Below are positions 12,088 through 21,117 of a DNA stretch of 64,000 nt, in pieces; positions within the stretch are counted from its first letter, which is position 1; every line of letters starts with the position of its first letter. The position numbers and the translations under genes are program-made. The stretch comes from Rheinheimera sp. (GTDB lineage Bacteria; Pseudomonadota; Gammaproteobacteria; Enterobacterales; Alteromonadaceae). The notes under the pieces were generated by a model. The model was not told the origin of the DNA, ran no database searches, and saw only the letters and a program-made list of their open reading frames with translations. The stretch covers positions 1-64,000 of the forward strand of contig NZ_JAUYGV010000001.1 of assembly GCF_030690345.1 (NCBI RefSeq), written 5' to 3'.

Positions 12088-13103
12088 AAAAAACGGCGCT
12101 GGTAGTTTGTCCGGGGCGCGGTACTTACAATAAAGCAGAGCTGGGCTATATCAGTCAGCACTGCGAAGACAGCATCTTGTTGGCGCAGTTTGATAGCGTC
12201 AGAGCCAACGCCGGGCTAGCGACGTTGAGTGAACTCGATCGTCAAACAGTATTTAGCCGCAGTATGCATTTAAAAGCAGAAAACGCCGCCGCATTGATTT
12301 TTGCTGCCGGTGTAGTGGATTATCGCAGTATCAATACAGCTCAGTTTGATGTGGTGGCCGTAACCGGCAATTCAATGGGTTGGTACACGGCGCTGGGTTG
12401 CGCAGGTGTGTTGGCCGCCGACAACGGCATGCAACTGGTGACTGATATGGCGCAGTTAACTGCAGGAGGTGTCGGGGCGCAGTTTATTTATCCGGTTATT
12501 GATGACAACTGGCAGCCGGATGCAGAGCGCGCAGCTTTAGTACAACACCAGCTGGCGTTGCATGAAGGTGCGCTGTTTATGTCTATTGTCTATGGTGGTT
12601 ATGCAGTACTGGCCGGCAGTGAAGCTGCAGTAAAGGCCGCGATGGCAGCGTTACCGCCTTGCGATGAGCGCTTTCCGCTGTTGTTGCCGGGCCATGCTGC
12701 TTTTCATACCGGGTTTATGCAGGCTGCGTCAGATAAAGCCTTAGCGCTGTGGCCGGCGGCGCGCTTTAATCAGCCACAATTGTCGTTGGTAGACGGTCGT
12801 GGCCGCATCTGGCCGGATGGCGGCAGTGATTTGGCCGCACTGCAGCGCTATACGCTGCAACATCAGGTTTGCCAGCCTTATAATTTTAGTAAGGCGTTGC
12901 AGGTGGCCGTAAAAGAGTTTGCGCCAGAGCATATTATTTTATTGGGCCCCGGCGCCAGCTTAGGCGGAGCTGTAGCACAAAGCCTGATTGAGATTAACTG
13001 GCAGGGGCTGCGTGCAAAACAGGATTTTATTGCCGCACAGCAAGCTGCAATCCCCTTTGTACTTAGTATGGGGCTGCCGGAGCAGCGGCGTTTGCTGCTC
13101 TGA
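12084..13103 (+). CDS. FabD-like acyltransferase of unknown substrate
   Basis: This 339-residue protein has the acyltransferase fold of malonyl-CoA:ACP transacylase. The nucleophile motif is GNSMG (S97), where FabD has GHSLG. A candidate catalytic histidine is H208 in GHAAFHTGFM. The arginine of FabD that holds the malonyl carboxylate (R117 in E. coli) aligns with M122 here. The substrate is therefore probably not malonyl-CoA but an uncharged acyl group. It is translationally coupled to the fused E1 gene (ATGA overlap), which suggests that it moves the acyl product of that pathway. No acyl carrier protein is encoded nearby. Confidence 0.75.
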   Translation: MKKTALVVCPGRGTYNKAELGYISQHCEDSILLAQFDSVRANAGLATLSELDRQTVFSRSMHLKAENAAALIFAAGVVDYRSINTAQFDVVAVTGNSMGWYTALGCAGVLAADNGMQLVTDMAQLTAGGVGAQFIYPVIDDNWQPDAERAALVQHQLALHEGALFMSIVYGGYAVLAGSEAAVKAAMAALPPCDERFPLLLPGHAAFHTGFMQAASDKALALWPAARFNQPQLSLVDGRGRIWPDGGSDLAALQRYTLQHQVCQPYNFSKALQVAVKEFAPEHIILLGPGASLGGAVAQSLIEINWQGLRAKQDFIAAQQAAIPFVLSMGLPEQRRLLL

Positions 13104-13108
13104 GCCTG

Positions 13109-14293
13109 TTAGCCTGCACTGGCGATGCGGTTAAGCACACTGATTTTATGCTGGTAGCGCTGTTTATCTTCAGTTGATTTGGCTGCCCGGCGGGCTTTTT
13201 CGAGGTAATGCGATGCTTTTAACGTGTTGTTCAGCGCGAAATAGCTTCTGGCCAAGCCGAACAAGGCTTCATGCGTATCGCTGTTCAGAGCCAACGATTG
13301 CTTAAACAGCGCAATGGCTTCATTTGGTTCATTGCGTTTTACTGCTTCATTACCCAGCATTACATAGTACCAGGGATTAGTTTTACGCTTTTCATGCACC
13401 TGTTGCTCCAGCCGTTTGGCAGCGCTGACATCACCGCTATAACGGTACAGCACCGCCAGATTGGCCATCGCATTGGTAGATGTCGGGTCTAACGCCAGGC
13501 TATGGTGATATGCCTGTTCTGCCAGTGGGTACAAATTCTGTTGCCGGTACAATACAGCAAGATTAGACCAGGTAACGGCGTAGTTCGGATCGGCGGCTAT
13601 AGCCGCCCGGTAGTAACGATAGGTTTGCGCAAGGTTATAACGGTCGAAATGTTCAGCGGCTTTGTTGTTATAGAACATAGCAATAACGCGCTCCGGCTTA
13701 ATGCTTTCAGTTGCGAAACGCTGCTTTATTGTATTGCGGTCAAAATCGACGATAATGTCGCTGCCAAGCAGCACCAGGCCTGAGGCATAATTTAACTGCC
13801 GGTTTTGCAGTAACTTTAAATTGATATGGCCATTTAACCAGGTTTGGTTGGTATCGCTGCTCCAGTATTCCGGAATTTTAACGTCCTGGAACACTGCATC
13901 TATACCGACTTCTTTAGCAATGCTGTAAGTCAGAATAGACAAACTTAAGCAATTCGCCTGGCGTGTTGCCAGAGTCTCGCCAACAGTTCTGGTTACGGTA
14001 TGGTTGTACGTTAAGCTATCGCCGGTGTGAGCCAATATATACTTTAAGATAGCGGTACTGCGCTGCGTCATGCCCAACCGGGCAGAGGTTAGCGCAGTCA
14101 GTTCAGCTTTATTGGCCGCGGGCAAGCGGAATATCTCCTCTGCCGTTTCAACCGGGTACAGTTCGCCCGGAAACTGTGTTTCATCAAGCAGCAGCTTTTG
14201 CGGTTCCATCAGCTGCCAATGCTCTGACGTGTGCTGGCACGACACCAAAGCGACCAGAGATAAAACAAAACTAATCGAAATTACAGTGTTCAT
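13109..14293 (-). CDS. Lipoprotein with transglutaminase-like domain and TPR repeats
   Basis: A signal peptide ends in the lipobox LVSC (C19), so the protein is probably an envelope lipoprotein. Residues about 65-190 carry a transglutaminase-like Cys-His-Asp arrangement: C115 in RQANCLSLS, H156 in NGHINLKL and D183 in IIVDFD. Tetratricopeptide repeats fill about 205-380, with ALDPTSTNAMANLAVLYR typical. The frame runs 32 codons further upstream. The ATG at 14293 is chosen for its signal peptide and CCGGAG site, giving 394 residues. The gene is convergent with the acyltransferase gene, with only five bases between the stops. Function is not known; the domain pair suggests a proteolytic or scaffolding role. 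Confidence 0.8.
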   Translation of the reverse strand: MNTVISISFVLSLVALVSCQHTSEHWQLMEPQKLLLDETQFPGELYPVETAEEIFRLPAANKAELTALTSARLGMTQRSTAILKYILAHTGDSLTYNHTVTRTVGETLATRQANCLSLSILTYSIAKEVGIDAVFQDVKIPEYWSSDTNQTWLNGHINLKLLQNRQLNYASGLVLLGSDIIVDFDRNTIKQRFATESIKPERVIAMFYNNKAAEHFDRYNLAQTYRYYRAAIAADPNYAVTWSNLAVLYRQQNLYPLAEQAYHHSLALDPTSTNAMANLAVLYRYSGDVSAAKRLEQQVHEKRKTNPWYYVMLGNEAVKRNEPNEAIALFKQSLALNSDTHEALFGLARSYFALNNTLKASHYLEKARRAAKSTEDKQRYQHKISVLNRIASAG

Positions 14294-14461
14294 AATACTG
14301 CTCCGGTATTCAACATTGTTAACTATAGACCAGCTTGGGAGGCAATCAGTGCTTCGAATTGTAACAAAGCTCGTCACGGTAGCGGCCACTTTGCGTTACA
14401 GCCGGTTGTGATTTTGTGATGAATCAAGTACAAAGAATTATTGTGAACGCAGGAATTAACC

Positions 14462-15463
14462 ATGAAAACACTACTATTAGCAGTTGCGCTCGGTACTTGT
14501 TCTGTTCTCGCGTACGCCAAAGCGCCTATCGGCATCGTGATCCACGGCGGCGCCGGTACTATCAGCCGTGACAGCATGAGCGCGGCGCAGGAGCAGGCGT
14601 ATCACGCTATGCTGACACATGCGGTTAATCAGGGTTATGCGGTGTTAGAGCGCGGTGGTTCCAGCCTGGATGCTGTCACTGCGGCGGTTATCGTACTGGA
14701 AGATTCGCCGTTGTTTAATGCCGGTAAGGGCGCGGTGTATACCTTTGATGAAAGCCATGAACTGGACGCCTCTATTATGGATGGCCGTAACCGCAATGCC
14801 GGTGCTGTCGCCGGGGTAAGCAACGTAAAAAACCCAATTTTGCTGGCGCGGGCAGTAATGGAGAAATCGGTGCATGTAATGTTGGCCGGCAAGGGCGCAG
14901 AACAGTTTGCTAAAGAGCAGCAGTTAGAACTGGTAGATAACAGCTATTTTAACACTGAATTTCGCTATGACGCTTTAAAGCGGGCGAAACAGGCGATAGC
15001 ACCGCAGCCGCATCAGGCGGCGGTGCCTTATGATCCGGCATGGAAAATGGGCACGGTAGGCGCAGTAGCGATAGATAAAAAGGGTAACCTGGCAGCCGCG
15101 ACATCAACCGGGGGCATGACGGCCAAACGTTATGGCCGGATTGGTGATGCGCCTGTTATTGGTGCCGGTAACTTTGCCGATAATAAAAGCTGTGCAGTAT
15201 CGGCAACCGGCCACGGCGAGTTTTTTATCCGCTATCAGGTGGCCGCCGATATCTGTGCCAGAGTGAAATATCAGAACAAAACAGCTGCTGTGGCGGCAAA
15301 AGAAGTGATGGCCGAACTAAAAAAAGTGGGCGGTGATGGCGGTGTTATCGTGGTCGACCAGAAAGGCCAGCTTAGCTGGACCTTTAACACCGAAGGTATG
15401 TACCGCGCATTAAAAGCCGAAGGCGGCGAAGTGATCAGCGAAATCTTTGCCACCAAACCGTAA
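14462..15463 (+). CDS. Isoaspartyl peptidase / L-asparaginase (Ntn hydrolase), exported
   Basis: These enzymes remove isoaspartyl residues from peptides and hydrolyse asparagine; the precursor cleaves itself to expose a threonine nucleophile. That residue is probably T198 in KMGTVGAVAID, with supporting TSTGGM and RIGDAPVIGAG motifs. A signal peptide (residues 1-20, cleaved near AYA) points to the periplasm, whereas E. coli IaaA is cytoplasmic. The length of 333 residues is normal. An AGGA site precedes the start. Confidence 0.92.
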   Translation: MKTLLLAVALGTCSVLAYAKAPIGIVIHGGAGTISRDSMSAAQEQAYHAMLTHAVNQGYAVLERGGSSLDAVTAAVIVLEDSPLFNAGKGAVYTFDESHELDASIMDGRNRNAGAVAGVSNVKNPILLARAVMEKSVHVMLAGKGAEQFAKEQQLELVDNSYFNTEFRYDALKRAKQAIAPQPHQAAVPYDPAWKMGTVGAVAIDKKGNLAAATSTGGMTAKRYGRIGDAPVIGAGNFADNKSCAVSATGHGEFFIRYQVAADICARVKYQNKTAAVAAKEVMAELKKVGGDGGVIVVDQKGQLSWTFNTEGMYRALKAEGGEVISEIFATKP

Positions 15464-15538
15464 TTTTGCGGCAAAGCGGTTAAATTCGGCTAACCTTAAC
15501 ACGAGCCTGATGCTCAGTAACATAGTGCAGGGGGAAGC

Positions 15539-15958
15539 ATGGATTTACTCAAAGTGGCAGATTATATGAACCGCTATCCGGTTACTTTTAGTGCGGATAT
15601 GCCGGTTGAAATGGCTGTTGATCGGCTGATTAAAGGCCGCCAAACCGGCGGACCCGTTATTGATGAACACAAAAAAATTATCGGATTTATCTCCGAGCAG
15701 GATTGTTTGCAGCGCATGCTGATGTCAACTTACCATGATCAACAGGCCTCAAGAGTCGCTGATGTGATGAATCCGGCGGTGTTAACGGTAAAAGGTTATG
15801 ATGGCATTATCGATTTAGCGCAAATAATGTTAAAAGCCAAACCAAAATTGTATCCGGTAGTGGATGACGATGGCTATTTACTCGGTATTATTACCCGCTC
15901 GGATGTGCTGGGTGCCATAGATAAAGAACTACATTCGCATTATCGTAAGGTAGGCTAG
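15539..15958 (+). CDS. CBS-domain pair protein
   Basis: This 139-residue protein consists of two CBS motifs (about 8-65 and 75-135) and nothing else. Each has the usual ITRSDVLG or FISEQDCLQ ending. Such stand-alone Bateman modules bind adenine nucleotides and regulate partner proteins; the partner here is unknown. A strong purine-rich GGGGGAAG site precedes the ATG. A hairpin follows it at 16007-16032. Confidence 0.88.
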   Translation: MDLLKVADYMNRYPVTFSADMPVEMAVDRLIKGRQTGGPVIDEHKKIIGFISEQDCLQRMLMSTYHDQQASRVADVMNPAVLTVKGYDGIIDLAQIMLKAKPKLYPVVDDDGYLLGIITRSDVLGAIDKELHSHYRKVG

Positions 15959-16004
15959 CGTAAGCGCTGGATTTTTACCTGCTGCTCTTGGTAGCATGGC
16001 GCCC

Positions 16005-16032
16005 TCTGTTAACGAGGGCGTTGTTTTGTCTG
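16005..16032 (+). terminator. Hairpin after the CBS gene, overlapping the hrpA ribosome-binding site
   Basis: CGCCCTC / GAGGGCG with loop TGTTAAC is followed by TTGTTTTG. It resembles a terminator for the CBS gene. The 3' arm GAGGGCG also contains the best Shine-Dalgarno candidate for hrpA, so it could also lower hrpA translation. Confidence 0.5.
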
Positions 16033-19000
16033 AAGCTGTTATCTCCGTATCTGATCTTATTTCCCGCATTCCCGCTTGTCTGTTAAAAGACCAGTTTCGC
16101 CTGCGTCGGCGTTTGCACAATTGTAAAAATCTGCCTGATAGCAGCAAAACCGTGCAGTTGCAGCGCATAGCCGCGGATATTACGCGTTCAGAGGCACAGC
16201 GCACTGCCAGGCTGGCTGCGCTACCTAAGGTAAGCTATCCGCCACAGCTGCCGGTATCGGAAAAGAAAGACGATATTAAAGCCGCCATTGCTGCCAATCA
16301 GGTGGTGATTATTGCCGGGGAAACCGGCTCAGGTAAAACCACGCAAATTCCGAAAATTTGCCTTGAGTTAGGCCGTGGCGTGGCCGGTATGATAGGCCAC
16401 ACCCAGCCGCGGCGCTTAGCCGCGCGCAGTGTCTGTGATCGTATCGCCGAAGAGCTGCAATGTCAGGTGGGTAACCAGGTCGGCTATAAAATCCGCTTTG
16501 GCGATCACACCAGCGACAATACTTTCGTCAAGCTGATGACCGACGGTATTTTGCTGGCTGAAATTCAACAAGACCGCTTTTTAAACCAATACGACACCTT
16601 AATTATTGACGAAGCGCACGAGCGCAGCCTGAATATCGACTTTTTGTTGGGTTACCTAAAACAGCTGTTGCCGAAACGGCCGGATCTAAAGCTGATTATT
16701 ACCTCGGCCACCATTGACCCGCAGCGCTTTTCAAAGCACTTTTTTAATGCGCCGGTGATTGAAGTATCCGGCCGTACTTTTCCGGTAGAAACCCGCTACC
16801 GGCCGGTAAGCGAGCAGGATGACAAAGACGCCGACCAGCTGCAGGGTATTTTTGATGCAGTAGACGAGCTATACCGCGAGCCGCCGGGCGATATTCTGAT
16901 TTTCTTAAACGGCGAGCGTGAAATTCGCGACACCGCCGATGCACTGGAAAAGTTAAAACTGCCGCACACCGAAGTACTGCCGCTGTATGCCAGATTAAGT
17001 GCGGCCGAGCAAAACCGTATCTTCCAAAGCCACGCCGGCCGGCGCATCGTGCTGGCCACCAATGTGGCCGAAACCTCGCTGACAGTGCCCGGTATTCGCT
17101 ATGTGATCGATCCCGGCACCGCGCGCTTATCACGCTACAGCTATCGCTCCAAAGTACAACAGTTACCGATAGAAGCCATCAGCCAGGCCAGTGCCAACCA
17201 GCGTAAGGGCCGTTGTGGCCGGGTAGCCGCCGGTATTTGTATCAGGCTGTACAGCGAAGACGATTTTAACGGCCGGCCGGAATTTACCGATCCGGAAATA
17301 CTGCGCACCAATTTAGCCTCGGTGATTATGCAAATGCTGGCGCTGGGCCTGGGTGATATTGAAGCCTTTCCTTTTCTACAAAAGCCGGACAGCCGTTTTG
17401 TTAACGATGGTGTAAAGCTGCTCGAAGAGCTGGGTGCTATTCCGTTAAATCGCAATAAGCAGGGCCTGCAGCTAACGGAACTGGGTAAAAAGCTGGCGCG
17501 TTTACCAATAAATCCACGTCTGGCGCGGATGGTGCTGTTTGGCGCTGACAACGGTGCATTGCATGAGTTGTTGGTGCTTGCCGCTGCGCTGTCCATTCAG
17601 GATCCACGTGAGCGGCCGTTAGATAAACAGCAAAAAGCCGATCAGTGTCATGCCCGTTTTGCTGACCCGGACTCAGACTTCGCTGCCTGGCTTAAGCTGT
17701 GGCAATACCTGCAGGAGCAACAAGAGCAGTTAAGTAATAACCAGTTTCGCCGTTTGTGCCGCCAGGAGTTTTTAAACTACCTGAGGGTGCGCGAATGGCA
17801 AGATCTTACCGGTCAGCTTACCCAGCTTATGCAGGAGCAGGGCTATCAGCAAAACCAGCAAACGGCCGGCTATCAGGCCATTCACCAGGCAGTGCTAAGT
17901 GGCTTGCTCGGTCAGGTTGGTTTTAAAGACTCAGAAGCCGATTATTTAGGTCCGCGGCAAACGCGGTTTTATGTGTTCCCTGGCAGCCATTTATTTAAGC
18001 GCAAACCCAAATGGGTAGCGGCAGCGGAGTGGGTAGAAACCAGCAAGCTGTATGCCCGTACCCTGGCCAAAATTGAACCGGAATGGATAGAACCACTGGC
18101 AGAGCATTTGGTAACGCGCAGTTACAGCGAACCGCACTGGGAGAAAAAACGCGGCGCTGTTATCGCTTATGAGCAGGTCAGTTTGTACGGCTTGGTTATC
18201 GTGCCCAAGCGCGCGGTGCTGTACAGCAAAATAGACCCGGCAGTGTGTCATACGCTGTTTGTGCGCGAAGCGCTGGTGAACCAGGAGCTGGGTACTAACG
18301 ACAGCTTTTTACAGCATAACCAGCGCTTAATTGATGATGTGACTGCGCTGGAGGAGAAATCACGCCGGCGCGATATTCTGGTTGATGAAGATACCCTGGC
18401 GGCGTTTTATCTTCAGCGCGTGCCGCAGTGGGCGAATAACCGGATAGATTTTGCCAAATGGTGGAAGAAAAAGCGCAGCGAAGATGCGTCTTTTCTTAAC
18501 TTTGACCCCGATAGCCTGCTGAACCGCGATGCCAGTGATATTACTGCGGATAAATTTCCCGAAAGCTGGCGTCAGGGCAATTTAACCCTGCCGCTGGAAT
18601 ACCATTTTGCGCCCGGCGAGCCGGACGATGGTGTCAGCGTGATCATTCCGCTGGCGCTGTTAAATCAATTGGACGATAACGGCTTTGACTGGCTGATCCC
18701 GGCGCTGCGCCACGAGTTGCTGGTGGCATTAATTAAATCATTGCCCAAGCAATACCGGCGTAATTTTGTGCCGGCACCCAATTATGCCGATGCGTTAATG
18801 CAAACGCTGAACCCGGACGACGGTAAGTTGCTTGAGGTCATCACTTCGCGCTTAAAGCGGATGTCCGGCGTCACTATTCCGGAAGATGCCTGGGATCTAA
18901 CCAGCCTGCCGCTACATCTAAAAATGAACTTTAAAGTGGTGGATGACAAAGGCACCACCTTGCAGCAAGGCCGCTCGCTGAGTTTGCTAAAGCAAGGTTT

Positions 19001-19913
19001 ACAGGGCGAAGTGCAACAAAGCTTAAGCCAGGTGGCCGAGCAGGGCATAGAGCAGGATCAATTAACGCAGTGGAGCTTTGGCCAACTGCCGCGCGAATAC
19101 GTTAAATTGCAGGCCGGCTATGAAATTAAAGCCTTTCCGGCCTTAGTGGATGAGCGTGATTCTGTGGCAATAAAGTTGCTGGATAACCCGCAACAGGCAC
19201 TGGAAACAACCAAACAGGGGCTGCGGCGCTTATTGCTGCTGAATATTCCGTCACCGGTAAAATACCTGCAGGAATCGTTACCGAATAAAGCCAAGCTGGG
19301 CTTGTACTTTAACCCCTTTGGCCGCGTGTTGGAGCTGATTGACGATTGCATCGCTGCCGGCGTTGATGCCTTAATAGCCCAAGGCGAGCTGCCGCAAAAT
19401 GAACAAGATTTTACTTTGCTCAGAGAGAAGGTGCGCGCAGAGCTTGGTGATGCCGTGCTGGCGATAGCGCTGAAAGTAGAACAAATTTTAACCCTGTGCC
19501 ATGACATCCAAAAGCGCTTAAAAGGCAAAGTTGATTTAGCCCATGTGCAGTCACAAGGCGATATTAAACAGCAACTGAATGAGCTGATTTTTAAAGGCTT
19601 TGTCAGCAGCCATGGCGCCGCACGGTTGGACGATATACTGCGTTATTTACAAGCCATGCAAAAACGGCTGGAAAAACTGCCGGTTGATCCACAGCGCGAT
19701 CGCTTATTGATGCACGAGTATCAAAAAGCCTTTGACAGCTATAATAACCTGTTAGGTAAATTTGCCGGCAGCAAGATATTGCCTGAGCCGGTGCAGGCGA
19801 TTTACTGGATGCTGCAAGAGCTGAAAGTGTCTTTACATGCCCAGCAATTAGGCACACCTTATCCAATTTCGGTGAAGCGCGTGTTGCACGCTGTGCAGGA
19901 AATTAAAAGCTGA
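16026..19913 (+). CDS. hrpA: ATP-dependent RNA helicase HrpA (DEAH box)
   Basis: HrpA is a large DEAH/RHA helicase linked to mRNA processing and rescue of stalled ribosomes in E. coli. Visible motifs are Walker A GETGSGKTT, DEAH, SAT and QRKGRCGR, followed by the HA2, OB-fold and long DUF3418 C-terminal regions. The length of about 1295 residues matches the family. An in-frame ATG exists at 15996, but it lies upstream of or inside a hairpin. The TTG at 16026 (reading MSEAVIS) has GAGG eight bases upstream and aligns better with the E. coli start. The start remains uncertain. Confidence 0.95.
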   Translation: MSEAVISVSDLISRIPACLLKDQFRLRRRLHNCKNLPDSSKTVQLQRIAADITRSEAQRTARLAALPKVSYPPQLPVSEKKDDIKAAIAANQVVIIAGETGSGKTTQIPKICLELGRGVAGMIGHTQPRRLAARSVCDRIAEELQCQVGNQVGYKIRFGDHTSDNTFVKLMTDGILLAEIQQDRFLNQYDTLIIDEAHERSLNIDFLLGYLKQLLPKRPDLKLIITSATIDPQRFSKHFFNAPVIEVSGRTFPVETRYRPVSEQDDKDADQLQGIFDAVDELYREPPGDILIFLNGEREIRDTADALEKLKLPHTEVLPLYARLSAAEQNRIFQSHAGRRIVLATNVAETSLTVPGIRYVIDPGTARLSRYSYRSKVQQLPIEAISQASANQRKGRCGRVAAGICIRLYSEDDFNGRPEFTDPEILRTNLASVIMQMLALGLGDIEAFPFLQKPDSRFVNDGVKLLEELGAIPLNRNKQGLQLTELGKKLARLPINPRLARMVLFGADNGALHELLVLAAALSIQDPRERPLDKQQKADQCHARFADPDSDFAAWLKLWQYLQEQQEQLSNNQFRRLCRQEFLNYLRVREWQDLTGQLTQLMQEQGYQQNQQTAGYQAIHQAVLSGLLGQVGFKDSEADYLGPRQTRFYVFPGSHLFKRKPKWVAAAEWVETSKLYARTLAKIEPEWIEPLAEHLVTRSYSEPHWEKKRGAVIAYEQVSLYGLVIVPKRAVLYSKIDPAVCHTLFVREALVNQELGTNDSFLQHNQRLIDDVTALEEKSRRRDILVDEDTLAAFYLQRVPQWANNRIDFAKWWKKKRSEDASFLNFDPDSLLNRDASDITADKFPESWRQGNLTLPLEYHFAPGEPDDGVSVIIPLALLNQLDDNGFDWLIPALRHELLVALIKSLPKQYRRNFVPAPNYADALMQTLNPDDGKLLEVITSRLKRMSGVTIPEDAWDLTSLPLHLKMNFKVVDDKGTTLQQGRSLSLLKQGLQGEVQQSLSQVAEQGIEQDQLTQWSFGQLPREYVKLQAGYEIKAFPALVDERDSVAIKLLDNPQQALETTKQGLRRLLLLNIPSPVKYLQESLPNKAKLGLYFNPFGRVLELIDDCIAAGVDALIAQGELPQNEQDFTLLREKVRAELGDAVLAIALKVEQILTLCHDIQKRLKGKVDLAHVQSQGDIKQQLNELIFKGFVSSHGAARLDDILRYLQAMQKRLEKLPVDPQRDRLLMHEYQKAFDSYNNLLGKFAGSKILPEPVQAIYWMLQELKVSLHAQQLGTPYPISVKRVLHAVQEIKS

Positions 19914-20072
19914 ATTAAACGCAGAATAATATTAGTAAATACGCAGAGTGGTCGCTTTCACTCAGCGGTAAGCAAGTTAATAGCCACGGCAGATTGGGCC
20001 AGTGCTCAGCAAGCTTTACATGGACAGGGGAAAGTTCTATAACTAGCAGCTGACGTTGCGAAGGGGGACGCT

Positions 20073-20372
20073 ATGCTAACAAAAGGCGATAATCGGCATT
20101 ATTTCAGGATGATGGTCAATGCCGAAGTTAAATTAATGATCAATGATCCGGAAGCCGGACGGGTGCTGGACGGTATTTGCCGTGATCTCAGTGCGTCCGG
20201 TATGTCAGTCGATGTAGATGAGCCGCTGGAGATGGGCACTTTGATCCGTGTCCGGCTGGAATCCGCCAATGCCAGTGTGCCGCCGTTGGATGCCAGTGCG
20301 AAGGTGATGCGCTGCAGCCAGGAAAGCGAAGACAGCTATCAGCTGGGGTTGGCTTTTATGGATCTGAATTAA
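20073..20372 (+). CDS. PilZ-domain protein
   Basis: This is a 99-residue single-domain protein. The c-di-GMP binding signatures are present: an N-terminal RHYFR segment (RxxxR-type) and the DLSASGM motif (D/NxSxxG). It would act as a small c-di-GMP receptor in the cytoplasm; its target is unknown. An AAGGGGGA site precedes the ATG. It forms a single-gene unit ended by a strong terminator. Confidence 0.9.
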   Translation: MLTKGDNRHYFRMMVNAEVKLMINDPEAGRVLDGICRDLSASGMSVDVDEPLEMGTLIRVRLESANASVPPLDASAKVMRCSQESEDSYQLGLAFMDLN

Positions 20373-20411
20373 GCGATTGAAAAAGTACACTGTTGGCTGT
20401 GTCAGCAACAA

Positions 20412-20441
20412 ATAAAAAAGCAGCGTCAGCTGCTTTTTTAT
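20412..20441. terminator. Bidirectional terminator between the PilZ and yceI-like genes
   Basis: AAAAAAGCAGC / GCTGCTTTTTT with loop GTCA is symmetrical. It provides a T run on both strands between convergent genes. Confidence 0.9.
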
Positions 20442-20468
20442 TGCGCAAATTGCGTCGTATAGTGTCGG

Positions 20469-21038
20469 TTACTGTTGGTTAAAGCGTACGTTAAAGCTAA
20501 CCGGAACTAACGGCTCAATACTTTTAAGCCCGGCTAACTCTTGCAGTTTGGCTAGGCCGGCGGTTAACTTAAAGCTGTTAGTGTTCAACATCAGGGGCGC
20601 TGCTGTTACTGCCTGCAATGTATTGGCGCTGAGTTTGGTAACGCGCAGTTTGGCATTGAGTGTCATCGTTTCTGTCGCTATGGTAACGGCCAGCGGCAGC
20701 TCGAGTAATATACTGTCGCCAGGCGTCAGTTTGGCTACCGCCGCCTGTTTCAGCTCTGCCGATGCGGTGATGGCAGCAAATTGCTCTGCCTGTAATACAT
20801 ATTGCCAAATGCGCTCGTTACGGATTGGGATCAGCGTGTCCATGCTGTTTACCGCAATGCTTACGGTAACGGTATTACCGTCCCAGTTGCCGCTGAGCTG
20901 GTTAAACTGATGCGTTTCTGCCACTAACTCATTTTTTACCGACACGAAATGCAAACCGGATTGGCTGTTATCCAATGTCCAGTTAGCAGCGGTGGCGACG
21001 CTGCTGCTCAGTGCCAGCGCCAGTGCGAATACTTTCAT
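20469..21038 (-). CDS. YceI-family periplasmic protein
   Basis: YceI proteins are small lipocalin-like barrels in the periplasm that bind polyprenoid-like lipids. A signal peptide covers residues 1-18 (cleavage near ATAA). The mature part has the family pattern: WTLDNSQSGLHFVSVKN near the start, NSMDTLIPIRNERI, and alternating beta strands. Start M5 of the longer frame is chosen for a GGAG site six bases upstream, giving 189 residues. The precise ligand is unknown. Confidence 0.88.
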   Translation of the reverse strand: MKVFALALALSSSVATAANWTLDNSQSGLHFVSVKNELVAETHQFNQLSGNWDGNTVTVSIAVNSMDTLIPIRNERIWQYVLQAEQFAAITASAELKQAAVAKLTPGDSILLELPLAVTIATETMTLNAKLRVTKLSANTLQAVTAAPLMLNTNSFKLTAGLAKLQELAGLKSIEPLVPVSFNVRFNQQ

Positions 21039-21117
21039 AACTTGCTCCAATCATAGTGCCAATCGTAGTGATAGTGTCAGCATACCTTAAGCAACGGCTG
21101 ACACCAAATCTTTGACT

